62,867 nt of DNA from an uncultured Alphaproteobacteria bacterium (GTDB lineage: Bacteria > Pseudomonadota > Alphaproteobacteria > Caulobacterales > Hyphomonadaceae). The stretch spans positions 1-62,867 of the forward strand of contig CAIMMO010000030.1 in the NCBI GenBank assembly GCA_903842595.1, written 5' to 3'. Position numbers and translations under genes: made by a program. This document shows, piece after piece, positions 8,222-16,673 of this stretch. Below the pieces are notes generated by a model, which was not told where the DNA came from, ran no database searches, and saw only the letters and a list, made by a program, of their open reading frames with translations. Each line of letters begins with the position of its first letter. Position 1 is the first letter of the stretch.

Positions 8222-8858
8222 TGGCGTCTCCCTCTTCGGCGTCGCGGATGAAGTAGGCGAACACGCCGCCAGCGAGGATCGCGACGACGAGTAACTTCAG
8301 CAGGAGCCGGGTGGAGAGTTCGCCGGCGAGGAAGGAATAGACGAGACCGATGGCGTCGCCGACCAGGGTGAAGGAGGCGATGATAAGGGCGATGTAGGTG
8401 AGCCATTTGCGGACGCGGCTCCGCTGCGTGGCAGGGTTGTTGCGGCGCTGCTTGCGGATGTGGAGGGCAAGCCAGCCGAAAAGCGGCCCGCCGACGACGA
8501 GGCCTGCGATGGCCTGGCGAATCTGGGTTTCACGGTTTGCGAACAAGTAGCCGTATTCCTGGTCAAGCTCGTCGGCGATCGCGGTGTCGATGAGGGCAAA
8601 GAGCAGTGAGCCGAGATTCCAGGCGACGACGCCCAGCAGCATGAACAGCACGAGGTAGAGGAAGGCCTCGCGCGCGGAGACATAGGGGCGGGGTTTTGGC
8701 ACGGCGAGGCCAAGATCGTTGTCGGCATAGTCGTCGAGTGCGTTGTCGATTTCCTTCTGTGTCCACCCGGCAGCGGCGAGCGCTGCGGCGATGCGCTCAC
8801 GCTTTTCGCCGCGGTTGAGCGCGTCGCGGATGAAGATGTCGAGCGTCTGGTTGGCCAT
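8205..8858 (-). CDS. DUF5671 domain membrane protein
   Basis: A 217-residue membrane protein. Residues 1-45 form a helical UBA/SHOCT-like module (IRDALNRGEKRERIAAALAA, then GWTQKEIDNALDDY). The DUF5671 region starts with the characteristic RPYVSAREAFLYLVLF at about 57-72 and has four probable membrane helices. The family is common in Alphaproteobacteria and has no established role. The start is supported by GGGAGAGCCGCCC upstream of the ATG. It forms a two-gene unit with the overlapping downstream gene. Confidence 0.85.
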   Translation of the reverse strand: MANQTLDIFIRDALNRGEKRERIAAALAAAGWTQKEIDNALDDYADNDLGLAVPKPRPYVSAREAFLYLVLFMLLGVVAWNLGSLLFALIDTAIADELDQEYGYLFANRETQIRQAIAGLVVGGPLFGWLALHIRKQRRNNPATQRSRVRKWLTYIALIIASFTLVGDAIGLVYSFLAGELSTRLLLKLLVVAILAGGVFAYFIRDAEEGDANDQAS

Positions 8859-8922
8859 GGGCGGCTCTCCCTGATGGCGGGGAAGCTAGGCGGGATTGGG
8901 GGTTGAAGACCAGCGCGACTTC

Positions 8923-9018
8923 TCATCCCGGCGGACCGCAGCAAGAGCCGGGACCGATTGCGCAGGTGTCGAGCTGGAGGAATGGGTCCCGGATAGCCCT
9001 TGCGGGCTTCCGGGATGA
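8923..9018. repeat. Composite intergenic palindromic (REP-like) element
   Basis: Nested inverted repeats fill the gap between the DUF5671 and carboxylesterase genes. The outer pair is TCATCCCGG (8923-8931) and CCGGGATGA (9010-9018). The inner pair is CCGGGACC (8948-8955) and GGTCCCGG (8985-8992). Each outer-inner arm can also fold on itself, giving a two-hairpin unit. Sequences of the form TCATCCCGG...CCGGGACC...GGTCCCGG...CCGGGATGA are widespread between genes in alphaproteobacterial genomes. It could act as an mRNA 3' end for the minus-strand carboxylesterase transcript. Confidence 0.65.
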
Positions 9019-9034
9019 CATTCGCGCGTGTGAC

Positions 9035-10654
9035 CTACGCTGCAGTCGCAGCGCGCTCGGCTGCTCGGATGTCGACTTCGACGCCTGGGGTTGTGCGGAA
9101 GACCATCATGCTGCGCTTGTCAGCGGTGTAGGCGGGCCATTCCGGTACTTTCGGGTTGGACGGGTTACCGGTTTTCGCGAAGGCGAGCCAGCTTTCCGAC
9201 ATCTGGTCTGCGATGGCTTGTGCTTCGGGACCCGTGCCGGACATCGACTCCGACTTGGCGACGTTGTCAAACACCATGCCGATGTCGAGCGCATGGGGCA
9301 CATAGCGCTTGCCTTCCATCACCGGCGTTTCCCAGTCGAGCATGTAGAAGAAGACGGGGGCGCCGCCCTGCTGCGCCTTGCGGTCCGCGACGGTGACGCT
9401 GCCGCGGAAGAAGGTATTGTCGGCGGTCGCCATGAAGAAGAGTTCGGGCGCCTCGATATCTGGATGGTTCTTCTTGTAGAGGTCGATGATCGTTTTCTCG
9501 TTCTTGCCGGGGAAGGCCTGTTTGATGGCCGCGGGGAGTGTGTCCCAGGTGAGGCTATGATTCGGGCTGTCGGCGGGCGTGAGCGACGTGCCCTCGGTGC
9601 GGTTGCTGCCGATGAGGAGCGGAACGTTGGCCGATTGCGGCGGGCCGTCCGGGTTGAACGGATCGCGCGTGATCGAGCGGCCGTCGAGCACCGGACCAGA
9701 GCCTGCCCCTTGCACGCCCTCGGCGGCGGCCTGCAGGTCTGCCACGGATTTGGTGAGTATCTGGGCGATGGTGTCTTTCGTCAGGCCGAGCTTTTTCACC
9801 AGCTCGTCCGCCGCCTTGGCCGTTGTGTCTTTCGGTGCGTGATTGATGCGCGGGCCGGACTGCACGACGGCGCGGTGGAACAGACCCTGGGCCTTGTCCA
9901 TCGCCATCAGCGTGCAGACCTTCGAGCCGCCGCCGGACTCGCCGAAGATGAGGACGTTCGCGGGGTCGCCGCCGAACGCCGCGATGTTGTCGCGCACCCA
10001 TTCGAGCGACTGGATCATGTCGAGCGCGCCGACGGCGCCGGAGTCGGCGAACTGCTCGCCATAGGCGGCGAGGTTGAGATAGCCGAACTGATTGAGGCGG
10101 TGGTTGGTGGTGACAACCACGACATCGCCGCGCTTGGCGAGGCGCACGCCGTCATAGGCGTAGGACGAGCCGGAGCCGGTGGCGAAGCCGCCGCCGTGGA
10201 ACCAGACGAGGACAGGGCGTTTCTTGGTATCCGCTGCGGGCGTCCAGACATTCAGGAAGAGGCAGTCTTCGCTGGCGGCGATCGGCGGATCGGGACGCCA
10301 GGATTTGAACAGGCCGCCGCCATCGCCGGAGACGGGCTGCGGCGCGGAGTTGGCGAAGCCGAGGGCGTCCTTTACGTCGGTCCAGGGTTCGGGCGCGCGC
10401 GGGGCCTGGAAGCGGGTTGTGGCGGTATCGGCGCCGTAGCGGACGCCCTTGAAGGTGGCGACGCCGTCCTCGATTACGCCTTTGACCTTGCCATAGGTCG
10501 TGGCGACCACGGGGTTCGGATCGACGGCCGCGGCGGCGGGCGGCGGGGATTCATTGCTGCACGCTGCGACCATGCCACCGCCTGCGCCTATGGCGATGAG
10601 AGCGACGGATGCCTTGAGGATGGCGCGGCGGCTGCCGTGCATGTGGTTAGTCAT
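9035..10654 (-). CDS. Type B carboxylesterase, Tat-exported lipoprotein
   Basis: A 539-residue alpha/beta-hydrolase of the carboxylesterase/cholinesterase family. The N-terminus has a twin-arginine motif (SRRAILKA) and a lipobox (VAAC), so it is probably folded in the cytosol and exported as a lipoprotein. The nucleophile elbow is FGESGGGSK, the oxyanion-hole region is VWFHGGGFATGSGSS, and the catalytic His lies in YVPHALDIGMVF. The SEDCLFLNVWTP signature is also present. The start is backed by GGGAGAGAA a few bases upstream. It is divergent from the thioesterase gene. The substrate cannot be told from sequence. Confidence 0.93.
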   Translation of the reverse strand: MTNHMHGSRRAILKASVALIAIGAGGGMVAACSNESPPPAAAAVDPNPVVATTYGKVKGVIEDGVATFKGVRYGADTATTRFQAPRAPEPWTDVKDALGFANSAPQPVSGDGGGLFKSWRPDPPIAASEDCLFLNVWTPAADTKKRPVLVWFHGGGFATGSGSSYAYDGVRLAKRGDVVVVTTNHRLNQFGYLNLAAYGEQFADSGAVGALDMIQSLEWVRDNIAAFGGDPANVLIFGESGGGSKVCTLMAMDKAQGLFHRAVVQSGPRINHAPKDTTAKAADELVKKLGLTKDTIAQILTKSVADLQAAAEGVQGAGSGPVLDGRSITRDPFNPDGPPQSANVPLLIGSNRTEGTSLTPADSPNHSLTWDTLPAAIKQAFPGKNEKTIIDLYKKNHPDIEAPELFFMATADNTFFRGSVTVADRKAQQGGAPVFFYMLDWETPVMEGKRYVPHALDIGMVFDNVAKSESMSGTGPEAQAIADQMSESWLAFAKTGNPSNPKVPEWPAYTADKRSMMVFRTTPGVEVDIRAAERAATAA

Positions 10655-10803
10655 TGTTCTCTCCCTGCATGCTCCGATCTGGTGGCCGGATACGTTGCGA
10701 ACGGTAAAACCCTGCGCATACTACGTCCAGCAATCGAGGATGAAGTTCCGGAGAGATGGCGACGGGGCGGTCCAGTCCCGCACGCGGCCGGCCAGGAGAA
10801 CAG

Positions 10804-11229
10804 ATGATGACATCGCCCGCTCCGCCACAGGGGTTCGAGCCCCATTTCCGTCGCTCCCCGCTGACAGAACCGTGGGAGCCGATCTATTCGCAGCGGACAA
10901 ACGATCGCGTGATTATCGGGCTTTACGCGCGCGACACGCACACCAATTCGCGAGGGATGGTGCATGGCGGGTTGATCGCTGCGCTGGCGGACAATGCGAT
11001 GGGGTTGAGCTGTGTGCAGGTTCTGACGGCGGCGGGGCGCAAGCCGGAGGGCGGACTTGTGACGGTGTCGATGGCGATCGACTTCATCGGTGCGGTAAAG
11101 CTGGGCCAGTGGGTGGCGTTCGACACGCAGTATGTGAAGACGGGTCGGACGCTGTGCTTTGCACAGGCGTTCGTCACCGCCGACGGCGACGTGATCGCGC
11201 GGGCGGATGCGCGGTTCCGGGTACTTTAG
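10804..11229 (+). CDS. PaaI-family hotdog thioesterase
   Basis: A 141-residue acyl-CoA thioesterase of the hotdog fold. The catalytic/structural helix motif is GMVHGGLIAALADNAMG, followed by the strand pattern TVSMAIDFIGAVKLGQWV. The start at 10804 is chosen because AGGAGA sits 4-5 bases upstream; a second ATG follows directly. The gene's end overlaps the 3' end of the minus-strand YdeI-like pseudogene by 56 bases. It is divergent from the carboxylesterase. The likely role is hydrolysis of aryl- or short acyl-CoA; the exact substrate is unknown. Confidence 0.88.
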   Translation: MMTSPAPPQGFEPHFRRSPLTEPWEPIYSQRTNDRVIIGLYARDTHTNSRGMVHGGLIAALADNAMGLSCVQVLTAAGRKPEGGLVTVSMAIDFIGAVKLGQWVAFDTQYVKTGRTLCFAQAFVTADGDVIARADARFRVL

Positions 11230-11826
11230 CCGGGGCGGCGGATTTCTGCTGGCGCGCGTGATTGGCGCGGATGTTGTCGGTTGCCAGCCTTGCTGTCTCC
11301 GCGACGCGGCGGGCGTGCGTTTCAGGTGTCTTCGCCTGCATGATCCATTCGAGGGCTGCGCGGCGTACCGATGGGGGTAAGGCGTTGAAATTCAGTCTGG
11401 CGGCGGGATTTCCGGCGAGTGCCTTCGCAAGATCTGGCGGTGGCGACAGCGTTGCGATGGAATCGAGGCGTGACCAGCTGCCGTCTGCTTTCGCCCGATC
11501 GATGGCAGCAAGGCCCGCCTTCGTCATGCGGCCTTCGGCGAGCAGCTGCTTGATCTTTGTCGTGTTGAGGTCGGACCACGCGCTTGCCGGTTTGCGTGGG
11601 CTCAGGCGCACCATCGTCCGGTCTGCATCGAGCTTGCGCGGGAGGCTGTCGATCCAGCCGAAGCAGAGCGCGTCGTCGACGACGTCGCTGCAGGGAGCGT
11701 GGCGTGCGACAGCCGCTTCTTCCAGGTCACGAGCCAGATGCCTGTGGTGCGCGTGTGGTTGCGCGGCAGCCAGGCGCGCCGCTCCACGCACGAGGCGACT
11801 TCAACACGTGGATGATCATCGGCCAT
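11174..11826 (-). pseudogene. YdeI/OmpD-associated family protein, frameshifted
   Basis: Two frames together give a YdeI-like protein. The N-terminal part starts at 11826 (MADDHPRVEV, then TTGIWLVTWKK). Near 11690-11720 similarity moves to another frame (SDVVDDALCFGWIDSLPRKL) and continues to 11174, with the conserved C-terminal stretch PETHARRVAETARLA. The split falls between two normally adjacent motifs, WLVTWKK and CFGWIDS, so this is a true disruption or a sequencing error, not a normal gene start. The 5' end overlaps the upstream gene by 11 bases, suggesting a former operon. A base-level recheck around 11700 would decide. Confidence 0.65.
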
Positions 11827-12550
11827 GCACGCTCGCCGCGCGTTGTGTCGCGTCGCGCGAGCTCTGCTGCAGGATCACGATCTTCTGCCAGATCTTGCGC
11901 GAGAGGCTGGTGGTGAGGTCCTCGATCTCGGTGACCGTCTCGATGATCACCGGATCGCGCATGTCCTGCATGTAGAGGGCGGCGAGCTTGCCGGTGAGCG
12001 ACAGCATTTCGCTGCAGTAGTCGAGATAGCGGAGCAGCTCCAGCTCGGACATGTGGTGGACTTCGGATGATGCAGTCGAGGTGTACGCCTTGAGGAGCTG
12101 GGTTGGGTCCTTGGTCAGCTGGTGCATGTCGACGACGTGGGCGATGGAGCGTAGCTCGTGCAGGTCAGCGAGCACGCGGTCGCGGCGCATGTTCGACTCC
12201 AGATTGAGCAGGAACCAGATCGCGGCGCCTGCGAGGGCCACGATGTTCAGGATGGCCTCGACGCCTTGAACAAGGTCGACTGCATCGGTGCTGACCCGCA
12301 TGGGGCCGAGATTGAGGAGCGTCCAGATCACGCCGCCGGCGCCAAGGACGATCGCGACGCCGACGCCGGTGCGGACCAGAAGGTTGGGTCTGACGACCCA
12401 GGACAGGCGCTCCCGGTCCTCGCGCGCGATGGTGAGGAGTTCCGCGCAAAGCCTGACGATGCCGCGGTCCGGAAAGCGCTCCATGATCCGCTTGTGCAGC
12501 CTCTCGATCGTGGCTTCGATGTTGTCAGCGTTCAGCGTGCGGTAGGGCAT
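11816..12550 (-). CDS. Conserved membrane protein of unknown function
   Basis: A 244-residue protein. The N-terminal soluble segment (ADNIEATIERLHKRIMERFP) is followed by two membrane helices, about 57-80 and 93-118 (ILNIVALAGAAIWFLLNLE). The long cytosolic C-terminal half is helical and may form coiled coils (HELRSIAHVVDMHQLT, then ETVTEIEDLTTSLSRKIW). I do not recognise a named family. It is followed by the frameshifted YdeI-like gene with an 11-base overlap and lies downstream of the exonuclease gene on the same strand. Confidence 0.7.
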   Translation of the reverse strand: MPYRTLNADNIEATIERLHKRIMERFPDRGIVRLCAELLTIAREDRERLSWVVRPNLLVRTGVGVAIVLGAGGVIWTLLNLGPMRVSTDAVDLVQGVEAILNIVALAGAAIWFLLNLESNMRRDRVLADLHELRSIAHVVDMHQLTKDPTQLLKAYTSTASSEVHHMSELELLRYLDYCSEMLSLTGKLAALYMQDMRDPVIIETVTEIEDLTTSLSRKIWQKIVILQQSSRDATQRAASVHGR

Positions 12551-12593
12551 GCGGCAGTAATGCCGTGCTCTGACTGATCGGGGAAGAGGCGCG

Positions 12594-13622
12594 CTATTCG
12601 CCCGCTTCGTCTTCGTAGCCGACGAGGTGCAACGGTCTTGCCCTCCGGCCGCTGAGTTCGGCCCATCTGGCGAGCGCGTCGTCCCGGCCGTGGGTGACCC
12701 AGAGTTCTTCGGGGTTCACGTCGGTGACGGTTTGCGTGAGTTCGTCCCAGTCGGCGTGGTCGGAGAGGATCAGGGGGAGTTCGATGCCCCCGGCCCTGGC
12801 GCGCTGGCGGATGTTCATCCAGCCGGAGGCGAAGGCGATCACGGGGTCAGGGAAGCGTTCCGCCCATGGTGTGCCGGTAGCGGAGGGCGGGCAGACGATG
12901 ATCTTGCCGGCGAACTTCTGGTTCTCCTTGCGCTGGCCCTTTTCCAGCGTGGCGGATTCAAGTGGGCCAAGATCGACGCCGAGGCGCTCGTACATGTCGC
13001 AAAGCTGTTTCATGGTGCCGTGGATATAGATCGTCTCTGCGTATCCGGCGTCGCGGAGTTCGCGGATGACGCGCTGGGCCTTGCCGAAGGCGTAGGCGCG
13101 GACGAGGTGGGCGCGGTCCGGAAAGGCACGGATGGAGGCGAGGAGTTTTGCGACCTCGCCCCTGCTGTCGGGGTGGCGAAATACTGGCAATGCAAAAGTC
13201 GCTTCGGAGATGAAGATATTGCAGGGGACGACTTCGAAAAGAGCGGCTGTCGGGTCGGCGCGGCGCTTGTAGTCGCCAGTGCAGACCATGGTGAGGCCCT
13301 TCCACTGGACCTCAACCTGGGCTGACCCGATTACATGCCCTGCAGGGTGAAGTGTCACATCAACATCACCGATGCGGTTTGTCTTGCCATAAGGGGCGGT
13401 CTGGCGCGACTTCGTGAATTCCTGGCCATAGCGGGTGGCCATCGCCTCGATCGTTTCCGGCGTGGCGAGCACGGCGCCGTGACCGGCGCGGGCGTGGTCC
13501 GAATGGCCGTGGGTGACAACGGCGCGATCAACTCCGCCGCGGACCGGATCGATGTAGAAGTCCCCCGGCGGACAATAGAGGCCCCTTGGCGTCGGGCAGA
13601 GCAGGTCTTCCGGGCGGATCAT
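12594..13622 (-). CDS. Ligase-associated DNA exonuclease (metallo-beta-lactamase fold)
   Basis: A 342-residue metallo-beta-lactamase/beta-CASP nuclease, the DNA-processing member of the ligase-associated damage-response set. The zinc motif HGHSDHARAGH gives H38, H40, D42 and H43. Further metal ligands fall in CTGDYKRR and LSDHADWDEL, and the beta-CASP region includes AYAFGKAQRVIREL. The start at 13622 matches the usual family beginning (RPEDLL.PTP.GLYCPPGDF.IDP) and length; the frame extends to 13682 without support. Its ligase partner is about 5 kb downstream on the same strand, and the helicase and PdeM lie beyond the large operon. Confidence 0.92.
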   Translation of the reverse strand: MIRPEDLLCPTPRGLYCPPGDFYIDPVRGGVDRAVVTHGHSDHARAGHGAVLATPETIEAMATRYGQEFTKSRQTAPYGKTNRIGDVDVTLHPAGHVIGSAQVEVQWKGLTMVCTGDYKRRADPTAALFEVVPCNIFISEATFALPVFRHPDSRGEVAKLLASIRAFPDRAHLVRAYAFGKAQRVIRELRDAGYAETIYIHGTMKQLCDMYERLGVDLGPLESATLEKGQRKENQKFAGKIIVCPPSATGTPWAERFPDPVIAFASGWMNIRQRARAGGIELPLILSDHADWDELTQTVTDVNPEELWVTHGRDDALARWAELSGRRARPLHLVGYEDEAGE

Positions 13623-13708
13623 GTGGTGAAATATGCGCTTTGGCAGGCCGTTAGCCAATTCTTTCGCTGCAGGGTGCTCCAATTGACCGCTTCGCGCGTA
13701 TCAAAAAC

Positions 13709-14254
13709 ATGAAACAGTTTGTCCTCGCCATCAGCCTCGCCGCGTCCGCCATGATGAGCGGCTGCATCACGTCGCCTGGCTCCGGAGGCGGCCCGCCGCC
13801 TGTCACACGCGTGGATGCCGCGCGGCTCTATACCGGCCAATGGCATGAGATCGCGTTCAGGCCGAACTGGCTGCTCGAAGGATGCGTGGCGGGCATCACC
13901 CGTTACACCCCGAAGACCGAGCCCAACCAGGTACACGTCCGTGATTCGTGCCGGGACAAGACGCTCGATGGTCCCGAGAAAGTGGTTGAAGGCACGGGGC
14001 ACATCCTCGACCCGGGAACAAATGCCAAGATCCGCGCCGACTATTTCCTGTTCGTCAGCCGCGAAACGTGGATCGCTGCGCTGGCCGACGACTATAGCTG
14101 GTTCATCTCCGTGACGCCTGATTTTGGCGAGGTGAACATCTTCACGCGCAATCCGCAGCCTGGCCAGAAATTGGTCGACGAGCTGGTCGCCAGGATAAAG
14201 AGCTGGGGATATGACACGTCCCTGCTGGTGTTCCCGATCCAGCCGCCAGCCTAG
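13709..14254 (+). CDS. Lipocalin-family lipoprotein
   Basis: A 181-residue lipoprotein with lipobox MSGC near residue 19, a Gly/Pro-rich linker and a lipocalin barrel opening with the GxW motif (YTGQWHEIAFRPN). Later strands include HVRDSCRD and DYFLFVSRETWIAAL. Bacterial lipocalins such as Blc bind lysophospholipids or fatty acids at the outer membrane. It is divergent from the exonuclease gene with 86 bases between starts, and lies 164 bases before the large lipid-related operon. A link to that operon is possible but not shown. Confidence 0.85.
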   Translation: MKQFVLAISLAASAMMSGCITSPGSGGGPPPVTRVDAARLYTGQWHEIAFRPNWLLEGCVAGITRYTPKTEPNQVHVRDSCRDKTLDGPEKVVEGTGHILDPGTNAKIRADYFLFVSRETWIAALADDYSWFISVTPDFGEVNIFTRNPQPGQKLVDELVARIKSWGYDTSLLVFPIQPPA

Positions 14255-14339
14255 GCGAGCCGGCGCGCGCGACGCACGAGCGCCTTGAATGCGCAGGGGC
14301 AAGGCTACCGCTTTGCGGCGGACCTACCCCGCCTCTGCC

Positions 14340-14369
14340 TTGAGTTTTCCCTAAATAGTCCGATCTATG
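14340..14369 (+). promoter_or_regulatory. Candidate promoter of the eight-gene operon
   Basis: TTGAGT at 14340-14345 and TCTATG at 14364-14369 are separated by 18 bases and lie 50-80 bases before the HMG-CoA reductase start. This is the only AT-richer stretch in the gap 14255-14418. The match to a sigma-70 promoter is moderate. Confidence 0.3.
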
Positions 14370-14418
14370 CGGCGACGTCGCACCCCAACGGTTACGGGGC
14401 GGCGGTTGAAGGGAATTC

Positions 14419-15705
14419 ATGCCCAGCGCTTTTGATGCCGCCCGGCGAATGATCGCGGCGATGCTGTCGGGACGGACGTCGACGGAGGTTGCCAATCTGA
14501 CGCGGCCAGACACGGCGACGCCGCTGAAGCCGTGGATACGTCCCGCCAAGCATATCGAACCGACCTTCACGGCGGCGAACTGGAAGACGCTGCTCGGGCA
14601 TTCTGGTGCGAGCGAGGCTGACAGGGCCGCGCTCTATGATGCGCGGGCTCAGGAAGAACTCGCGCGTTACGAGCACAACATCGAGAATTATGTCGGGACG
14701 TTGCGGTTGCCGGTCGGCGTCATCGGGCCGCTGCGGGTGAACGGCATTTTCGCAAAGGGTGATTACTATGTGCCACTCGCGACCAGTGAAGCGGCGCTGG
14801 TGGCAAGCTATGGGCGCGGGGCGCGGCTGATCTCGTCGGTGGGCGGATGCACGACAGGCACGCTGGCCGAGGGTGTCCATCGCTCGCCGGGTTTTGCGTT
14901 TGCTTCGACGACGGATGCTGGCCTGTTCGTTGCCTGGGTGTGCGAGAGTTTCGACAGGCTGAAGGCGGCAGCGGAGACCACGACGCGGCACGGCAAGCTG
15001 GTGGAGCTGAGCCCGCACGTCGAGGGCGATCATGTGTATCTCGTCTGCAGCTATACCACGGGGGATGCGGCCGGCCAGAACATGGTGACCATCGCGACCG
15101 AGGCGGTGTGCAAGGCGATTGAGGAACACTCGCCCATCAAGCCAATCTACTGGTTCGTCGAGGCGAACCTGTCAGGCGACAAGAAGGCGTCCGCGATGTC
15201 GTTCATGGGCGTACGTGGACGCAAGGTCACGGCGTCCGCTGAGCTGTCCGGCGAGCAGATTCGCAAACAGCTGCACACCACACCGCAGCGGATGGAGCAG
15301 TACTGGCGGATGTCGGCGCTGGGGGGCGTCATGTCCGGGTCGATCGGCGTTCAGGGTCACTATGCGAACGGGTTGGCCGCGTTGTATCTGGCGACTGGAC
15401 AAGATGCGGCCTGCGTCGCCGAGAGTGCGGTAGGTGTGACGCGCATCGAATTGCGCGAGAATGACCGCCTGTTCGTGTCCGTGACCCTGCCCAACATCAT
15501 CGTCGGAACGGTAGGCGGCGGCACTGCGCTTCCAACTCAATCCGCGGGGTTGAATATCCTGGGGCTCAAGGGCGCGGGTAATGTGCGGCAATTCGGCGAG
15601 GTCTGCGCGGCGGTGTGCCTTGCGGGTGAGCTGTCGATCATCGGGGCGCTGTGCGCGCATGAGTTTGCGAGCGCACACAAGAATCTGGCGCGAGGCAAGG
15701 CGTGA
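14419..15705 (+). CDS. Hydroxymethylglutaryl-CoA reductase, class I type
   Basis: A 428-residue soluble enzyme that reduces HMG-CoA to mevalonate with NADPH. Family signatures are ENYVGTLRLPVGVIGPL, VPLATSEAALVASYGRG, DAAGQNMVTIATEA, SGDKKASAM and TGQDAACVAES. The catalytic residues can be placed as E124, K255/K256, D329 and H420. The sequence pattern and the C-terminal HKNLAR point to the biosynthetic class I form rather than class II. It is the first gene of an eight-gene operon whose members overlap by 4 bases. No mevalonate kinase, phosphomevalonate kinase or HMG-CoA synthase is present here, so the fate of mevalonate is open. GAAGGG precedes the ATG. Confidence 0.95.
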   Translation: MPSAFDAARRMIAAMLSGRTSTEVANLTRPDTATPLKPWIRPAKHIEPTFTAANWKTLLGHSGASEADRAALYDARAQEELARYEHNIENYVGTLRLPVGVIGPLRVNGIFAKGDYYVPLATSEAALVASYGRGARLISSVGGCTTGTLAEGVHRSPGFAFASTTDAGLFVAWVCESFDRLKAAAETTTRHGKLVELSPHVEGDHVYLVCSYTTGDAAGQNMVTIATEAVCKAIEEHSPIKPIYWFVEANLSGDKKASAMSFMGVRGRKVTASAELSGEQIRKQLHTTPQRMEQYWRMSALGGVMSGSIGVQGHYANGLAALYLATGQDAACVAESAVGVTRIELRENDRLFVSVTLPNIIVGTVGGGTALPTQSAGLNILGLKGAGNVRQFGEVCAAVCLAGELSIIGALCAHEFASAHKNLARGKA

Positions 15706-16673
15706 GCGACGCCGTGGCACAAGCTGACACGCGGGGGCCCGAAACAAGGGGATTGGGCGCGCGCCTGTGGGCGTATCAGGCGGAGCGCTTTCCGCTGCTG
15801 AAGCATGGCGTGCTGATCGCGGCCTTCGGCGCTTCCGCGGTTTGCCTGTCGGCCCTGTTGCGCGGCGGGGCGCCAAACCTGATGGCGATCGCTGTCGCGG
15901 TTCTGGTGCTGTTCGGATTCTTCTTACAGCTGCGCGTGGCGGACGAGCACAAGGACAATGCGGACGATACGAAATTCCGGCCGGAGCGACCGGTACCGCG
16001 CGGGCTGGTGAAGCTGTCCGAGTTGCGCGGCTTGGCGATCGGCGTGGGGCTAGCGCAGATCGGACTGACGGTTGCGCTCGACTGGCGGCTGATTGGGCCT
16101 CTGTTGCTGGTGTGGGCGTGGATGGCGGTGATGACCAGGGAGTTCTTCGCTCCCGCCTGGCTGAAGAAGCGGCCGATGATCTACATGGTGAGCCATATGG
16201 CGATCATGCCGCTGATCGATCTCTATGCGACGGCATGCGACTGGCTGCCGGCGGGCGTCGCGCTGCATGAGAGTTTTGGACTGACGCTCGGCGCATTCCT
16301 GTTGCTGTCGCTGGTGAACGGGGCGGCGATCGAGATCGCACGAAAGAGCTGGGCGCCAGAGATGGAGCGCGAGGGCGTCGAGACATACTCGCGGCTGTGG
16401 GGCGCGGAACGGGCTGGCATCGTTGTGATGGCGCTGGTGCTGACGGGGTTGGCTCTGTCGGCATTCATAAATGTGCGGTCCGGTGCGGGTGCTGTTGTGC
16501 TCGTGGGCCTGATGATCGTGACGATGTTCGCGGCGTGGACGGCGATTGACTATGCTGGGACGCCGGCGGCGAGACAAGTGAAGCAGATGGAGACCGGCAC
16601 GGCCGTGTTCGTGTTGGGGAACTACCTTCTGCTGGGCGTGATCCCGCTGCTGCTGTCGTTGCTGCCAGCGTGA
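15702..16673 (+). CDS. UbiA-family prenyltransferase
   Basis: A 323-residue integral membrane protein with about eight helices. The first Asp-rich motif is VADEHKDNADD, followed by KFRPERPVPRG, the UbiA pattern in which Asp residues bind Mg-prenyl diphosphate. A second candidate Asp pair is IDLYATACDW at about 177-186. UbiA enzymes move prenyl groups to aromatic or glycerol-phosphate acceptors; the variant motif (DE.KD..DD in place of ND..D) belongs to a poorly characterised branch. Translation begins at GTG overlapping the HMG-CoA reductase stop (GTGA). The acceptor is unknown. Confidence 0.85.
   Translation: MSDAVAQADTRGPETRGLGARLWAYQAERFPLLKHGVLIAAFGASAVCLSALLRGGAPNLMAIAVAVLVLFGFFLQLRVADEHKDNADDTKFRPERPVPRGLVKLSELRGLAIGVGLAQIGLTVALDWRLIGPLLLVWAWMAVMTREFFAPAWLKKRPMIYMVSHMAIMPLIDLYATACDWLPAGVALHESFGLTLGAFLLLSLVNGAAIEIARKSWAPEMEREGVETYSRLWGAERAGIVVMALVLTGLALSAFINVRSGAGAVVLVGLMIVTMFAAWTAIDYAGTPAARQVKQMETGTAVFVLGNYLLLGVIPLLLSLLPA

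Noticed and set aside
8903..10807. A 634-codon plus-strand frame opposite the carboxylesterase.
   Set aside because: It is antisense to a clear esterase with intact catalytic motifs and has no recognisable domain; long shadow frames are expected at this GC content.
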